A stretch of DNA of 64,000 bases, taken from assembly GCA_036937835.1 (NCBI GenBank), contig CM072864.1, positions 4,778,501 through 4,842,500 of the forward strand, written 5' to 3'. Origin of the DNA: Pampus argenteus (taxonomy: Eukaryota; Chordata; Actinopteri; Scombriformes; Stromateidae). The notes under the pieces were generated by a model. The model searched no databases, had not been told where the DNA came from, and worked only from the letters and a program-made list of their open reading frames with translations. Within the stretch, counting starts at the first letter, position 1. Each line of letters opens with the position of its first letter. Position numbers and translations under genes: made by a program. Positions 1-14,641 of this stretch are shown one piece after another.

Positions 1-2808
1 AAGCACAAACACATGTAAAACCGCTGGCCTGAATGTTTATGATGAAGCGGACCTATAATCAACATTGGATACGAAGTGAAATGAAGTCTCTGAGAAGGAT
101 AATTATCAAATCTGGCTTTAATTTACTACCTCACCGTCAGAGTTGTCAAAGTTCCCCCCCCCCAACAAATAAAATGTATTTAAAACATATTTGTCATCAA
201 AAAGGTATATAAGGAGGTATGCAGGAAGGTTTGAAAAAACACTCAGTTTATCACCGTCAGTAACAAACCAACAACAGGAGACGTGCAGAACCACCTCCAA
301 GCCTGCCTACTGAAAAACACACACATGCATACACACACAGTTCATGGTCATTTGTGTCTAGTTTGTTTGCTCTTATTCAGTGTGTTGGTTCACTTGTTAT
401 GAAAGGCGTTGCTTTATCCTTCAAGCTTTGGCTAAGGGCTGGAGGATGTGGCAAGGTTTTCACTGTTTGTACAGACTCTATATTCCTTACATTAATATTA
501 TCCATGTAAGAGGGTACTCCCTGCAGTGCCGATGTTGAAACGAACACACGCAGATTTCACGTCAGTGTGCAGCAAAACACATTCACTTAGTAAAATATTC
601 AGCGCTGCGCTTGATTCCCACCATGTTGGATCATGTAGCATTAGGCTGGACCTGCAAATATTTCTATGGCGGAAAGAAGAAAAACAAACTCTTCTTTTCC
701 TTCCATGCTTTGTCTCCACTTCCAAAGGAAGGGCTGTTAAATTACAGTGCACCCTCCCTTGCCAACCGCTCTGTGGCCAAGTGCATTTTTGGAAGGGGAA
801 AATATCCATATAGAAAGACAAGGCACTGGGTGGAAGAGGACAGGGTCCATATGTTCCCCTCACTGCAGTTCCCTGGACTCCTCCAGCTTCTGCTCTGTCC
901 CTGTATGAATTCTCAGTCTGCTTTTTAGGTTCTGGATGGAGGGAAAAGGAAAGACAGGGAATGGATTGTTGTTGGACGGTGAAGTCTGTTATTCCAACTC
1001 GCTCTGTTGAAATGTGCCCCCTCCCAGGTTCAGCTGGGGAGAAACATATATCTACAGTATGTGATTACACCGTCTTTTCTACCTTTAACTTTGCCCTACG
1101 CCGTCTTTCATTTTTGTTGGATGTGAGACATTGCTCTCAGGAGTACTGAAGAATGCTGGGAGAAAAAGATGGATATTATGCTTTGAAACAGTACCTGGTC
1201 TCACGCTCCTGCCCTCCAGGGCCATTTTCATTGGGTTGCCAGTCAAAAGGGACCCCATGCTTGGCCCGAAAAGAAAAGAGGTGTGAGAAAATAGGAGGAG
1301 AGGAGAGATGGATACTGTATGAGTGGAGGTAGAATGGAAGTACACATTGCAGTACATTTATATTGCCAAATGTAAGTATGTTTCAAACTAAGCACTTGTC
1401 GGATTGTTGACCAGAGTCCAAAACCATCTTTTCACAAACTGATGGAGTTGGACAGAGGATGTGTCCATTTTTTTAAAAACTGCACTCATCATCAGAGTCT
1501 GTTTACAGGTGTTGGGCCTCATGGGTAATGTAGGAGCAAGGTTTTTAAAAGAAAGGAAGAAAGTGTGCAATAAAATATCCTAATAATCTTTTTTTTTATT
1601 TTTTTTTATCTGAGTCTGACAAAACAGTTAAATGTAACAACAGAAATGTTAAATGTTATTGATATACGTTAAACTGAGATTTAACACGCACATCATTCTG
1701 CACGGTGAAGATCAAAACATCTGACTGAAGGAGAAAGAAGAATATTTTTGATTGAGTGGAATTCAATATCAAAGGTTTGGACAGCCAATGGGTGAACTGA
1801 AAGGATTTCTAGAGATCCTAAAAAGGTTCTTTTATGGTATCACCGTGAAGAAATAGTCCAATATTCTTAGCGTGAGCGTAGAAGGACAAGCATGGTGAGA
1901 CGCATAAAGAATGAGACGGCAGGGTTAAAGATTGACACGTGAAGTTGATCCTGCAGCCACTATAAAGTTGCCATCAAATCAACCAACTCATTAAATCAGC
2001 CCCCGTGTACTCTCATCTTTTAATTGAACTTCCATATTTCATGAAAAATCTTTGAACGTTGGCGAATGTGGCATATACACTGTGGGTTTCATGTTTTGGG
2101 ACTAATCAATACAAGCGTGATTAAAGCTAACGCGCTATATGGAAATCTAGTTTTCAGGGCATTGCAGTCTTGTTATCTCTCACTCTTTCTATATATTCAT
2201 GCATATGAATTCAGAGAGGGATCAAAGATCCTGAGTAGACCATAAGACAGGCTTACGATGCCGATGTCTTCGGCAATCTTATCAGTAAACTGTCTTCTAA
2301 TCCTGCTGGGAGTGAAAAGAAACACGCACCCTTTATACTGTCCCCGGTCTCAGATGCATGTTCCTTGTTCCGCTAAAAGGAGACTGAAATGTCTCAACAC
2401 AGATGCAGTCGAAAAAGGCATCAAAAGACAAATGATTTCTAAGGAGCTCTATATTATCGATGGAAAGTCTATGAATTTCTAAGTAGTTACTGTGGCAAGA
2501 GCAGCTTTTATTCCTGTAAAAAACTCTTCCTCGTCGTTATTCTCAACAAACAAAACAGATACTCGTCCACATCCATCTCAACTAAGTAGGACGGCTGCTC
2601 AACTTAATGCATTTCACATATGCTTAAGTCTCTCAAGGCGGGGAGAAAATGAGACAATTTGTCTACTTTGTTTTCATTGCCCAGACCATTCACAAAACCA
2701 ACTTGAAATGTCAGCCGTACTTTAAAGACATGCATCAAGACCAATACCGTCATACATATAAATGATATTTGGGTCCGGGCCATTTGCAAAGCCTGTCAGC
2801 TTGTCCAG
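1..2808. other. Intergenic DNA, no gene seen
   Basis: Only short chance reading frames are present, with no credible splice sites around them. There is a C-run near 155-165 and an A/T-rich stretch near 1589-1610. I see no RNA gene or complete mobile element here. Confidence 0.6.
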
Positions 2809-2832
2809 GTTTTTTTTTTTTTTTTTTTTTTT
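2809..2832. repeat. Poly(T) tract
   Basis: An uninterrupted T homopolymer of a little over 20 bases. It may be the tail of an old minus-strand retroposon, but no body is recognisable next to it. Confidence 0.8.
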
Positions 2833-3117
2833 GGAGAAAGCCACCTAAGAATGAAGTGTGTGAGGGATAAGGGATTATTATTATTGTAGAGGAAGGGCTG
2901 CAGCCAGGATCCAGCACACTGTTTGGCTCTGGGAGGTGGATTCTCTGGACGGACTGAGGAAAGGCGTAGGGTTGCACTCATCGCCAACAGTGATGTCAGC
3001 TCATGTTCTGATTTTTCACTCTTATTAGCAAAGAGTTTTCACTGTGGGAGACGGAGTTGGAATATTTCTGCTTTGTTGTTTTTGTGCTTAACTTAAATGG
3101 CTTAAAAGAACATAACC

Positions 3118-3250
3118 TTCTGAGCAGTGCTGGAAAAGTAACTTTTAAAAAAAAAAATTTAATCAATTAGTCTGATAAGTACTTATAAAAAGGTAATTAC
3201 GCTGCAGCAACAGCAGAAGTAATTACATTACTCGTTATGAACCATTTTTA
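3118..3250. repeat. Dispersed repeat fragment (gtaattacattactcg type)
   Basis: The segment opens with agcagtgctggaaaagtaac and closes with gtaattacattactcgtta. This wording is familiar from a common fish interspersed repeat. The family is assigned from memory only; no terminal repeats or target duplication are visible. Confidence 0.4.
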
Positions 3251-4372
3251 TATTCATACTTACATATGCGCATTGACAGACGAAGAAGAGGGGCAATGTT
3301 CATGACTGATGTTCAAAATGTCATAGATTGAATATTTACATTTTACAGCATATTTTCATCTTCCTTCCTCTCTCAGACCAAGTCCACACTAAGCTGGCTA
3401 AATTCAAGAACAAATCTTCTTCTCTATGTTTTGGCCCCCAGAAAACCTACATTTGCATGGTGTGTATGCAAGAAATGCCCAGTAGTTAGGTAATGTTGTC
3501 ATTGATACAGTCATGTGATTCTCTTGCTGGAGTAGGCAGTATGCAGTACATACTGAAAATGAGTTGGAAAGCAGTGTGGTTACCAGACTTCTAGCCTGCT
3601 CCTCATCTCTGCTGGAAGATAGCAGCTCCAGGCTAGCCACTAATACAATAACACACCTGAATTTCTGACTGAACCAGCACACGTTGCATTGTGGGTAATG
3701 TAGGAAAACAAGTTCTGACATGGAAGAAGATGATCTACTTCATTAAAAACATTTTTTCAACCCTAAACCCTAAAAGTTTTTTCATTGTTTTGCACTATTT
3801 AAAAATGTTTAAAAAAATTCAAAATAACTTGTTTCTTGTATTTTTATACAGGAGTTATTGTACTTTTAGATATATATTTTCAGTACTATACCCACATAAG
3901 AGAAAATCTAACTTGGTATCATATAGCCAGTATTAAAGGAGTCAAAGGACTTTAGTCAGCCTGCATTGTACACTACCAAGGATATGTCACCTCCCTTTAG
4001 AAACAATTAATCAATAATATATTAAAATCTCGTCTTAGCCAAGCTCTTGTGGAAAACAAAGAAAATGGAAGGCGTTAAGCTTTACAATCATGGATTACGT
4101 GGGTTACCCAAAGTGCTAAGGAGAGGCCTACTTCTGGAAGGAGAGGTATACAGGATTGGTAAGCGCGGGGGTGTGTTTTTTTTTTATATGTGTAATTTTA
4201 TTTTAGTTTTTTTTTTGCCTGTAAAACCCAGTCTCACAGGCTTTGTGCGGCTGTCACATAATGGGGTTTCCTGTCACAAGGCTGTCTGATGCCATTAATT
4301 TGCTTCTCCCACAACCTTCTCCCCGGACTACCACATATACACCAAACGCTGCGCTTTTCAATCCTGCCATGT
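3251..4372. other. Intergenic DNA, possible repeat fragment
   Basis: No gene is seen. The word gcattgtgggtaatgtagga near 3685-3705 has partial copies near 1518-1532 and 16010-16026, suggesting fragments of one dispersed repeat. The part after 3740 is A/T-rich and otherwise plain. Confidence 0.4.
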
Positions 4373-4463
4373 CTCTCTCTCTCTCTCTCTCTGTGTCTCT
4401 CTGAAGCACCATCTTTTCAAAGAGCCGAGGCACTGCTGGAGAGCCTTTTAAGAAACCAGAGAA

Positions 4464-4502
<39 letters not shown>

Positions 4503-4515
4503 GGTGGATGTGTGT
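4373..4515. repeat. Compound microsatellite (CT)n ... (GT)n (GTGG)n
   Basis: A (CT)n run lies at about 4373-4400 and a (GT)n run at about 4464-4493, passing into GTGG/GGGTGG repeats up to about 4528. Length variation is likely. Confidence 0.85.
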
Positions 4516-4528
4516 GTGGGTGGGGGGG

Positions 4529-5264
4529 TTCAACCTGCACGATCTTTCTAAATATACAAGAGGGACAAGGCCTGAGCATGAATAAATACAGCACAGCCCG
4601 GGTTGCTTTCTGAAGAAACTTACCCCTTAGACCTGTCTTGGGGGGAAAAATGGAAAAAAAAAATAGCTCTTGTAAAAGAAAGGCAAAAGAAAGAGAAAGG
4701 GTGTGGAGGTATTAGGAGCGCCCCCATCAGCCACCTGGAGTTCTTGCAGCCTAAGTCCATTCCAAGGATCATGAAAACAAAAAAAAGAGAAGGGTTTTTA
4801 TAAAAGAGGAGGCCCAGAAGATACAGTCAACCCCCCGCTGGCCCTGCTCTTTTCACTGAATACACAAGACGACAGGGACGGCCTCTCCATCTGAAACAAC
4901 CCCTGGAGGGCCAAGAAGGAGCACTCCTCTCTTCTTCACAGGTTCTATTGGATATGCAGGCCCGGAGGAGATTTGGAGGGCAGCTACACAGACGGAGAGA
5001 GACAAAACAAGCGCTATGACTGAAACAAGATAGAGAGAAGGAAACAGAGGGGCCATGAAGGAGAGGAGACACAGTCAAAGAGCTGAGAGCTTTGCATACA
5101 AACAGGCTATAGGAGGAAGAGACGAGGGTGAGCAGGGGGGGCAAATGTCACTCATCTTACTGGCTCAACCTTTGTTAGAGCTTCACAAACACACAATACA
5201 GTATATACATACAAAAGAGGCCTTCACCGCCACACTCAAATAAGCAGCCCACACATGAAACTAC
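4529..5264. other. Intergenic purine-rich DNA
   Basis: Mostly A/G-rich on the plus strand. Reading frames across it are low-complexity artefacts. No gene or element was recognised. Confidence 0.5.
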
Positions 5265-7192
<1,928 letters not shown>

Positions 7193-7217
7193 AAAAAAAA
7201 AAAAAAAAAAAAAAAAA
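7193..7217. repeat. Poly(A) tract
   Basis: An A homopolymer of about 25 bases followed by unique sequence. It could be the tail of a worn retroposon on the plus strand; no head is recognisable. Confidence 0.8.
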
Positions 7218-7739
7218 GACAAACCATCATGACCCAAAATTCAGGTAAAAAGGTAAACCAGCGATTTCAAAGCGATACATGTTTGATAAATCCCAATTTC
7301 CCTTTTTATGCGCACGTTATTGAAAACATATACACATGTTAAATACTTTATGGATTAGATCAAATCAGTGGGGGTCATAGGTCGGCTACAGAATCTGCTA
7401 ATTCTTATGGCAGAAACTGTGAGTGTGGTAGAAATACCAACAAGCTCCCTCATGTGGTTCAAAGGTGTACTGCAGACATAAATCTAAAGGCTAAGGCAGA
7501 AAGTCTGCAAAGATATTTGGTGACCCAAATAAAACCTCTTGCGACACACTTGTGGGTTCTGACCTAGTCTGCTTTAAAGGATGGATACGCAACTTTTCAA
7601 TAGCCAGGTGCCAATAATAATAATTTCCATAATCATTCCTCCTACATACTGACCATCAGAAGAACCACCCAAATGAGTTAAATCCAGTAGATATGTTTCA
7701 ACATTACAGTGTTTTTAGAGCCAAAGTGCCTATTTTTGT

Positions 7740-8020
7740 TCCTATACCTATATACACAGCTCAACAGGGAAACACAAAGAGGGAATTTGATTCTAAACAG
7801 ACGTGTAAATGTGTCAGATATCCACTTGATATGACTAACTCACACTGATGAAGCCTCATAGAGGCTTCAGTCCTGATCACTCACATTTAAAGCACATTTG
7901 AGGATCTTTTAACAGCCATGTATGAACAGCTTACAGCAAGGAAAACCTCATTCAGTGTTCATATGGACATCTGACTGTTGTTTTAAGACACACTTGATTT
8001 GTGAACTTGTCCTTTAAGAC
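7740..8020 (+). repeat. Dispersed repeat family A, copy 1
   Basis: This segment shares long words with 14330-14641, including an identical stretch of about 30 bases starting cacagctcaacaggg. It also shares the later block atctgactgttgttttaag. The left part contains gtcagatatccac and the right part ggacatctgac, so the unit is partly palindromic. That suggests a non-autonomous foldback-type DNA element. Family name unknown to me. Confidence 0.7.
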
Positions 8021-8754
8021 GTTTCTGTGGATGTTTTGAAATGTTTTGGCACTTTTTTTTTCTACTCTGGATTTAGTCCATTGTTACTGCTGTGAATTCA
8101 ATCAGACCACAGCTGCTAATTGTCCATGAATAGCCTGGTTCCAGACCTCTCAATCGCTGCCCACATTTCCAATTTCTTCAGTTTTTCTCTTCTGTTGTTT
8201 TCTAGTTTCCTAGAGCTTTGTAGGTGAGGTTTAGGATGAATATTAATGTAGTAAATCAGCAACTGTTCTACTAGATCCATAAAAAAACTGTATTAGAAAA
8301 ATGGGAACAAGTGTGGATGCAGCTGTATGTGTTGTTGTAAATCAACTTACTGAAAAAGGTCTTAAAGTATTTTTTGATTGTCATTGTCTTCTGCGGTTTC
8401 CATGTCAACTGAAAATAACATTGGACGGGATGTGGAACATGCTATTGATTGATTAGAGGAGAAAATGACATGACTTACTCGGCTGGAGTGCAGGTGGAAT
8501 AAATCATAATGAATCGAGCCCGTGCATAATCCACAACGTTGCATAATATCTTATTAAATTCTTCCAAAAGCTTGTTAAAAACTGGATGGCTTAGCATCAG
8601 GTCACCGGTGGGCAATGGTTTTGTTGTCTCATGATTTAAGAAATTTATGACTTTATGCGCCTTATGAACTTATATGTACTTTTGTTAGTTCGAAGCCATT
8701 GGATATTTCTCAATAAAGAGTATGCCGAGTTAGTACTCGTGTCCTTTAGAACTC
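8021..8754. other. Intergenic A/T-rich DNA
   Basis: No gene, RNA or recognisable element is seen. Confidence 0.5.
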
Positions 8755-9290
8755 ACTAGGCACAGCAAGTCTAATTTGTATAGTACATTTCAACAACAAG
8801 GCAATTCAAAGTGCACAAAACATAAAATGCATTAAGACAAACAAGACAGACTGTAAAAGCAATAAAGGCAATATAAAAAAGACATAACACAATCAGAAAG
8901 AGTTGAATTGGACATAAAAACAAGCTAAAATAGAATACAGAGTAAAAGTTACAGTGCAGTGTGAGGTATTAATCAAAGCCCTCGAACGTTATTTAAAAGG
9001 AGACAAACAGAAACGTCTTCAGCTCTGATTTAAAACAACTGAGAGCTGCAGCAGACGTGCAGTTTTCTTGGAGTTTGTTCAGATATGTGGAGCATAAAAA
9101 CTTAACTGTTTAGTTTTGACTCTGTTCCAGACCACCTGAGAGGTTTTGGATGCTTCATAATGTAGCAGCAAAACAGAAATGCTTTCTGGCTTTTCTAAAC
9201 CATTCAGTGCTTTATAAAGCAGCAGTAGTATCTTAGCCGGTGTAAAGATCTGAGAACTGTGAAGACACCGTTACAGTAGTGGACTGTCTA
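8755..9290. repeat. Interspersed repeat (retroposon-like relic)
   Basis: The stretch starts with tgtatagtacatttcaaca and aaggcaattcaaagtgc, wording I associate with a very common fish interspersed repeat. Frames through it are full of stops. No target-site duplication could be identified, so type and ends are uncertain. Confidence 0.45.
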
Positions 9291-9740
9291 CTGAAGATAA
9301 ATACATGGACACGTTTTTTTTCCAAATCATGCTAATGTACAAACAGGAGAGTGCAGTGTTTAATAAACCAAAGTCCACAGAAGTCAACTTCCAAAGCATC
9401 CTGGATAAAAACGACTTTGGATCATATTTGGTTAAATATAGACCTTGAATTAGGACGGTATCAGTCCATGACTGATGACAACGTCCATGAAAAGTACTGG
9501 CCAATTACATCATCATATTTACCATTAAAGATTTTTATCATATCACCAGTGTTGTACGAGATGGGTCTTGGTCTATCGTTAAGTCAAGTAAGTAAAAAAA
9601 ATGTTTGTACTGCTTTTTACAAAATAATATTAGGTAAAGAATTGCCACGATTTGGCTTCTTTTTGTAAATCAGTATTGCCGAGCAACACAAGTCAATCAA
9701 AAACCGTCTCTCTGTCCGCGTGAGTTAAAATCTGGACCTC
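9291..9740. other. Intergenic DNA
   Basis: A 105-residue frame at 9351-9668 has no recognisable domain and no splice support. Nothing else is seen. Confidence 0.45.
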
Positions 9741-10160
9741 CTTGAAGACCTCACACCGATAGGCCTCTCTCCCTTTCTTCAGCCCTCTATTCTTCATTAT
9801 CTAATTCAAGTGTCAATTTTCAGCCGACGCCTGCGTTGGCCCTTTCTTCTGCCGTTGTCTCCGCTCGGCGGGGCGCGATGCCTCCCACTTAATCGTTGAT
9901 CCAATTAATTTGGGGAACCTTTCTCCGCTTCTTTACACGAATGAAGGCCACTGAATAAAAAACGGGGCAACAAAAGAAGTAAGTTACCACAGAGCAGTGT
10001 CATTGATTGACACCGGTGCCAAAACGCCTGTGTCTCGCCTTTATGCCAGATCGAGTTATGGAACCTTTGCAGAGAAAGGTGCCCTTGATGAAAGAGATGA
10101 ACATGTCTAATTAACTTGTGTCAAATAAAAGTTTCCAGTTTCGACACAAGTGACTCAACC
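9741..10160. promoter_or_regulatory. Candidate conserved regulatory block 1
   Basis: The block has balanced composition and is free of repeats. It carries several homeodomain-type cores (ctaattcaag, ccaattaattt, tctaattaac) and a short GC-rich insert near 9860-9880. Such blocks in gene-poor vertebrate DNA are often developmental enhancers. No conservation could be measured, so this is only a candidate. Confidence 0.3.
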
Positions 10161-10480
10161 ACCCCGCAGCTTTTTATGGTTTTGCCTCCTGGTAGGGCTT
10201 TTTAAATGGAAGGAGCTTATTAAACTGATGTCATTTTATCTTTTTTTTTTTTTTTTTTCTGCAGCATGCACCTGGCATCTCTATGCAGTATTCTCTATTG
10301 GGTGAAACACAGAGCTGCGCTACAGTATGTTTCAAACTGCCACACACTATAGGGGGTGGTAATAAACTCTGCAAGAAAAGGTATTCCAGCACTTGTCTGA
10401 AAGTAACTATGCACTACTTTGTTAGACTTGGGTTGACTTAACCTTTTTTTTTTTTTGCTTAATTGGTCATATTTCCAATG
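10161..10480. other. Intergenic DNA with T-runs
   Basis: Poly(T) runs lie near 10240-10258 and 10443-10456. No gene is seen. Confidence 0.5.
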
Positions 10481-10499
10481 GTTCATAAAATCTGCACAG

Positions 10500-10900
10500 T
10501 GTGAGTGGTTGTTGTGAAAAGATAAAAATCCATAATAATTAGGATAAGCCCATAATTAGCTGCCTGTAAAGTTACACAGCTGTATACACAGAAAAGTGGA
10601 CTGCAGAATCACAGACGAAGCGTTCTCTCTGTAATTCATGGCTTCATTATTTGATGGAGCTGGCTAATTGGAGCGCCGGGGTTGAATTCCTCACAGGGCC
10701 AGAAAAAACACACATACGAGCAGACTAGACTGAATCAATGGCGGACCGCATCTTCCACTTCTTCTAAAGGATTAACAAATTGTGTGTGTTTTAATAAATC
10801 ATGCATCTGGACATGAATAATCCATCGGGCGCAGAAATCTCGGGGGAGATGCCTTCATATCAGTCAAAGAGAAATCGGGACTGAGATGACATGGCTCTCA
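10500..10900. promoter_or_regulatory. Candidate conserved regulatory block 2
   Basis: Repeat-free sequence with clustered homeodomain-like words: cataataattagg, cataattagctg, ggctaattggagc. The middle is more GC-balanced. No coding frame survives. Regulatory status is inferred from composition only. Confidence 0.3.
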
Positions 10901-13039
10901 CATGGATGCAGGTGGTACCGATGGGAAAGTAAGAAGTGCATACATGATGAAGAGATGGTGAATGTGACTCGGTTTGTGAATGTGGATGACGGGAAAATCA
11001 GATTCGATATTATTTCTCCTTTGTCCTTTTTTTTTTATTGACACAACCTCCCATTGGTGGAAACAATCAAGACTTCTCGTGTGACTTTCGCTGTTTGATG
11101 TCGTGATCAAAACATCCTGGTAGGATTGTTCATATCTGACGTGTGGATCATATATTCTTGTGTGTGAAGCGATATCGTAGGTATGCTGACTTTATGGTCG
11201 CTTTTAAAGGTGATGTGTGGAGTATTTTACATCAATAAATCATGGCCACGTTCCTTTGGAGAGACTGCTACAATGACCGTAAACAATGAGATTCATGGCA
11301 AGTCATGCATCCACTGCTTTGATTTTACATATTTACCATGTGTTGGGTTTGCATTTTTTATTTTTTTATTTTTTAATCTTTAAATATATATATATATATT
11401 TTCAAATTAAATGAAACACGAACACTGGATTAAAAGGGCAATAAGTAAAATGGCTGAAATACTCACATTTATCACTGATGGGAAGCCAGTGAGGGATCAT
11501 ATTGTATTGTGACAATATGCACTTGTTAGCTGTGTAAAAAAAAAAAAAACATATGTTATTTATATATGTATTAACTAATTTTGATCCATATTTAATTTAA
11601 ACTGTTGATTTTGTTTCGGGATTAACCAGATATTTCGCTGAGCAACAAGCAAATGCACATTTCAAAAGCAATATGAATGATATAATTAGCTGAGACAGGA
11701 ATCCAACATTTAGTCTGTAAATTTAGGACTTTATATGATTTTATAAATGTACAAAGTGTTATATATATTTATACACAGTATATAATACAATATATAACTG
11801 GGAAAATATGTAAAAATGTAACACGTGTAAACACATGGCGCCCCCCGTGGCTGACGTGTTTGTTCGTTCCGCTCGGATTTTTTTCAGTTATATTATATTT
11901 CACAGTTTATATTTATATTTCACAGTTATGTATATATTACGTTACTTAGGTGTATTTATGTTACTTGTGTGTTGATTCGGCATTATTTGAAGAATTTCAT
12001 TGTACAAAGAAACGTGTTTCTTGAAATGGATTTTGGTTATCACCTGGTTTACACCAGCTGAGCAGGGGGAGCAAGTCAACAAAATTATTCATAGACTGCC
12101 GCGGGGAGTCTCTGATTCTGTCAATAACAGTGAATGAAGCTGGTGACACCCACATTCTGCTTCCCATTGATCGGAGTGAGTCTGTGTTGTCAGACAGCAG
12201 CAGGATGTAGCTTTACAAAGCAAGCGTTAAACTTCTGTTTGCATTGTTAAGCCACGTTTCACAGGTTTACCTGCTATGGAATCGAATGTCAATGCAACGC
12301 AATGATAATTCTTATCTTTTACAATTTAAAATCAAAACAATCGATCAATCAGTCAATCAGTTTTCTAAATGTTAGTCAATAACATTACATTTAACGCTTT
12401 GCTGACAGTGACCATTTAGCTTAACTGTTATATTTTTTATAGTTATCTTATTGTATGATATATTCTATTATGTTATAGTTTCTATTTTATAATGCATTTT
12501 AAACGGATGGTTTAGGACTCGGTGTGCTAGACTAACAGACGTCCGCTTTTCTATTTATTCAACTTAAGAATCAAGCCCGAGTTGAAACAGACACCTGAAG
12601 AATCTGAATCATATCCAGTTGTAAGATTCCCAAAGATTTCCACCCCTAAAAGGTAAAATGAATGATGACTGAATTCCATTTAGTCGCGTCAGTTTCAGGA
12701 GCCAGGAGGTATCATTAATAGCAGCAACACCCTATTATGACAAACTCTAGTCACCGTGTCATAAATGCAAACAGGCAAATGAACACACAGTCCTCCATAT
12801 TAAACACTCAAAGTATTTATTTGCAGAACCGACACGCCTTCATCCTTTGTTGCTTTGTGACCCTTGTGAACATTTTATCTTCAAAGTTGATCACTTTGGC
12901 CTTTTGCTCACTGGGTGCACATTGTTGTAATCTCTGTCGGGATAAGTTCCTGTGTATTTTTCCGTATATTACCATGCAGTCAAAGTATTTTAGTGGAATA
13001 ATTGTAGCAGTGAAATCCAGAGGAAACCGGACGCAGGAT
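10901..13039. other. Intergenic A/T-rich DNA
   Basis: A short (TA)n tract lies near 11385-11400 and A-runs near 11537-11549. Frames up to 128 residues (12737-13123) show no domain and end in a (CT)n run at 13062-13081. No gene can be supported. Confidence 0.5.
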
Positions 13040-13089
13040 TTATCTAATAATGACTGCATCCTCTCTCTCTCTCTCTCTCTCCCCTCTCC

Positions 13090-13365
13090 CAGCCATGTGT
13101 CCCTGTGGCTTCCCTATAAGTAGCTGCAGGTGAGTGTGCACAATTACTCCCGTCTTTGCCATTTTGGGGCGAGTGGGCGGATAAACAAGCAGCATACGGC
13201 GCAACTAATTGTTCCATTACACGAAATGGAAAGTGCAGGAGGGGCAATCAAGCAGCTTTGTTGCAAATAACATGCCACAGAAATGTCTCTGTTCCGCCTG
13301 ATGATGTTTTGAGTTTTGATGACTGAAAGCCTGCCATCCCGCTGACAGTCCACCTGCACTCTTTG
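13090..13365. promoter_or_regulatory. Candidate conserved regulatory block 3
   Basis: Repeat-free, evenly composed block following a (CT)n run. It contains caactaattgttcc and ggggcaatcaagcagc and has no coding frame with splice sites. A weak candidate for a conserved non-coding element. Confidence 0.25.
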
Positions 13366-14329
13366 GGAGTAATAAAAAAAAATGTATGACGCATATATAC
13401 ATATATACACTGTATATCCCAATATTAGTAGTGTTATGTGTCATTAATCCCATTTCAGTCCAGCGTTCACACAAATAATCGTATACGGGTTTCACTTTTT
13501 TAACTCTATTTGGCTACAAGATGAAATTCTAGTATGGCATAATAGGATGTTAGATAGTTAGATTGGTAACCATGGTGGCGAGTCACACATTACTGCCGCC
13601 AACTGAAATGACATAAGAAACAGCAGGAACCACTCATCATCTGAAATCAGTTTTAGCCTCATTATTATCAGACAGAAATCCCATAAAGAGACCAAAAAAA
13701 ATAAAATAATGGTGTATAAGTTACTCCTCTGAGCATGCTCAGTGAAATCTGAATGATTGAGACTTCAATAGTTTTTTGATGACAATGCAGTTTTAATGGC
13801 ACAGCGTACATTATAATAATAAAGAAATAATAAAATGCCAAATTGGTAGCAGTTGTATTTTGCATCGATCTGGGTTCGAGCTTTAACCTGATTTTGCCCA
13901 CGTGTTCACTTTATCCAGTTTGTCCAGCTGAAAGGAGAAGAAAGCAACAAATCCTGGAACTTGGCTTCTCTTTCCTCTTCGCTCCTATTGGCTGGAAAGT
14001 TTCAGACCCACTCCTGTGACTGAGAGACATGACAATGGTGTATTGTCAGTGAAATTAAAGGCATAGTGCAAATTAATTGAATCCAAATGTATCCCCTCTG
14101 AGAAGTCACATCGTCATGCTGCCTTTATTCACTCTACTTCCTGGTCCTGAGTCTCCTGCAGTGACGCTGTGTGAGATCGTTAAAGCCCCAACACACAGGT
14201 CTCTCTCTCTCTAACCTAGTCTAACACCTCATTTACTTAATGCACACCCTTGGAAAAAAAGTGATGACATTGCTGTGCTGCATTGCACTGTAGTTGTGGA
14301 CTCTGCAACAAGGCAGACAATAGCCAATA
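13366..14329. other. Intergenic DNA
   Basis: No gene, RNA or recognisable element is seen. Confidence 0.5.
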
Positions 14330-14641
14330 CCCTATACGTCCACCACAGCTCAACAGGGAAACACAAAGAGGGAATATGATGCTAAACAGACTGTAAATGT
14401 GTCAGATATCCACATGACGAAGACTCATAGAAGCATCATATGAATTATTAAATGACTGTGTGGACACACTGTGGATTTTGGCATCAGTTACATTGAAAAC
14501 ACATTTGAAGCAGATCTTTTAGCAGCCAGTATGAACAGGAGGAATGATTATAGTGAGGAAAACCTCTGTTTCACTGTTCAGATGGACACATGACTGTTGT
14601 TTTAAGACACACTAGAAAAACCTGTGAACCTGTCCTTTAAG
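14330..14641 (+). repeat. Dispersed repeat family A, copy 2
   Basis: Near-identical over long stretches to 7740-8020. Its right half (from about 14515, reading cagccagtatgaacaggagg) also matches the reverse complement of 41560-41665. It is the longest of the copies here, ending at cctgtcctttaag. No protein is encoded. Confidence 0.7.
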
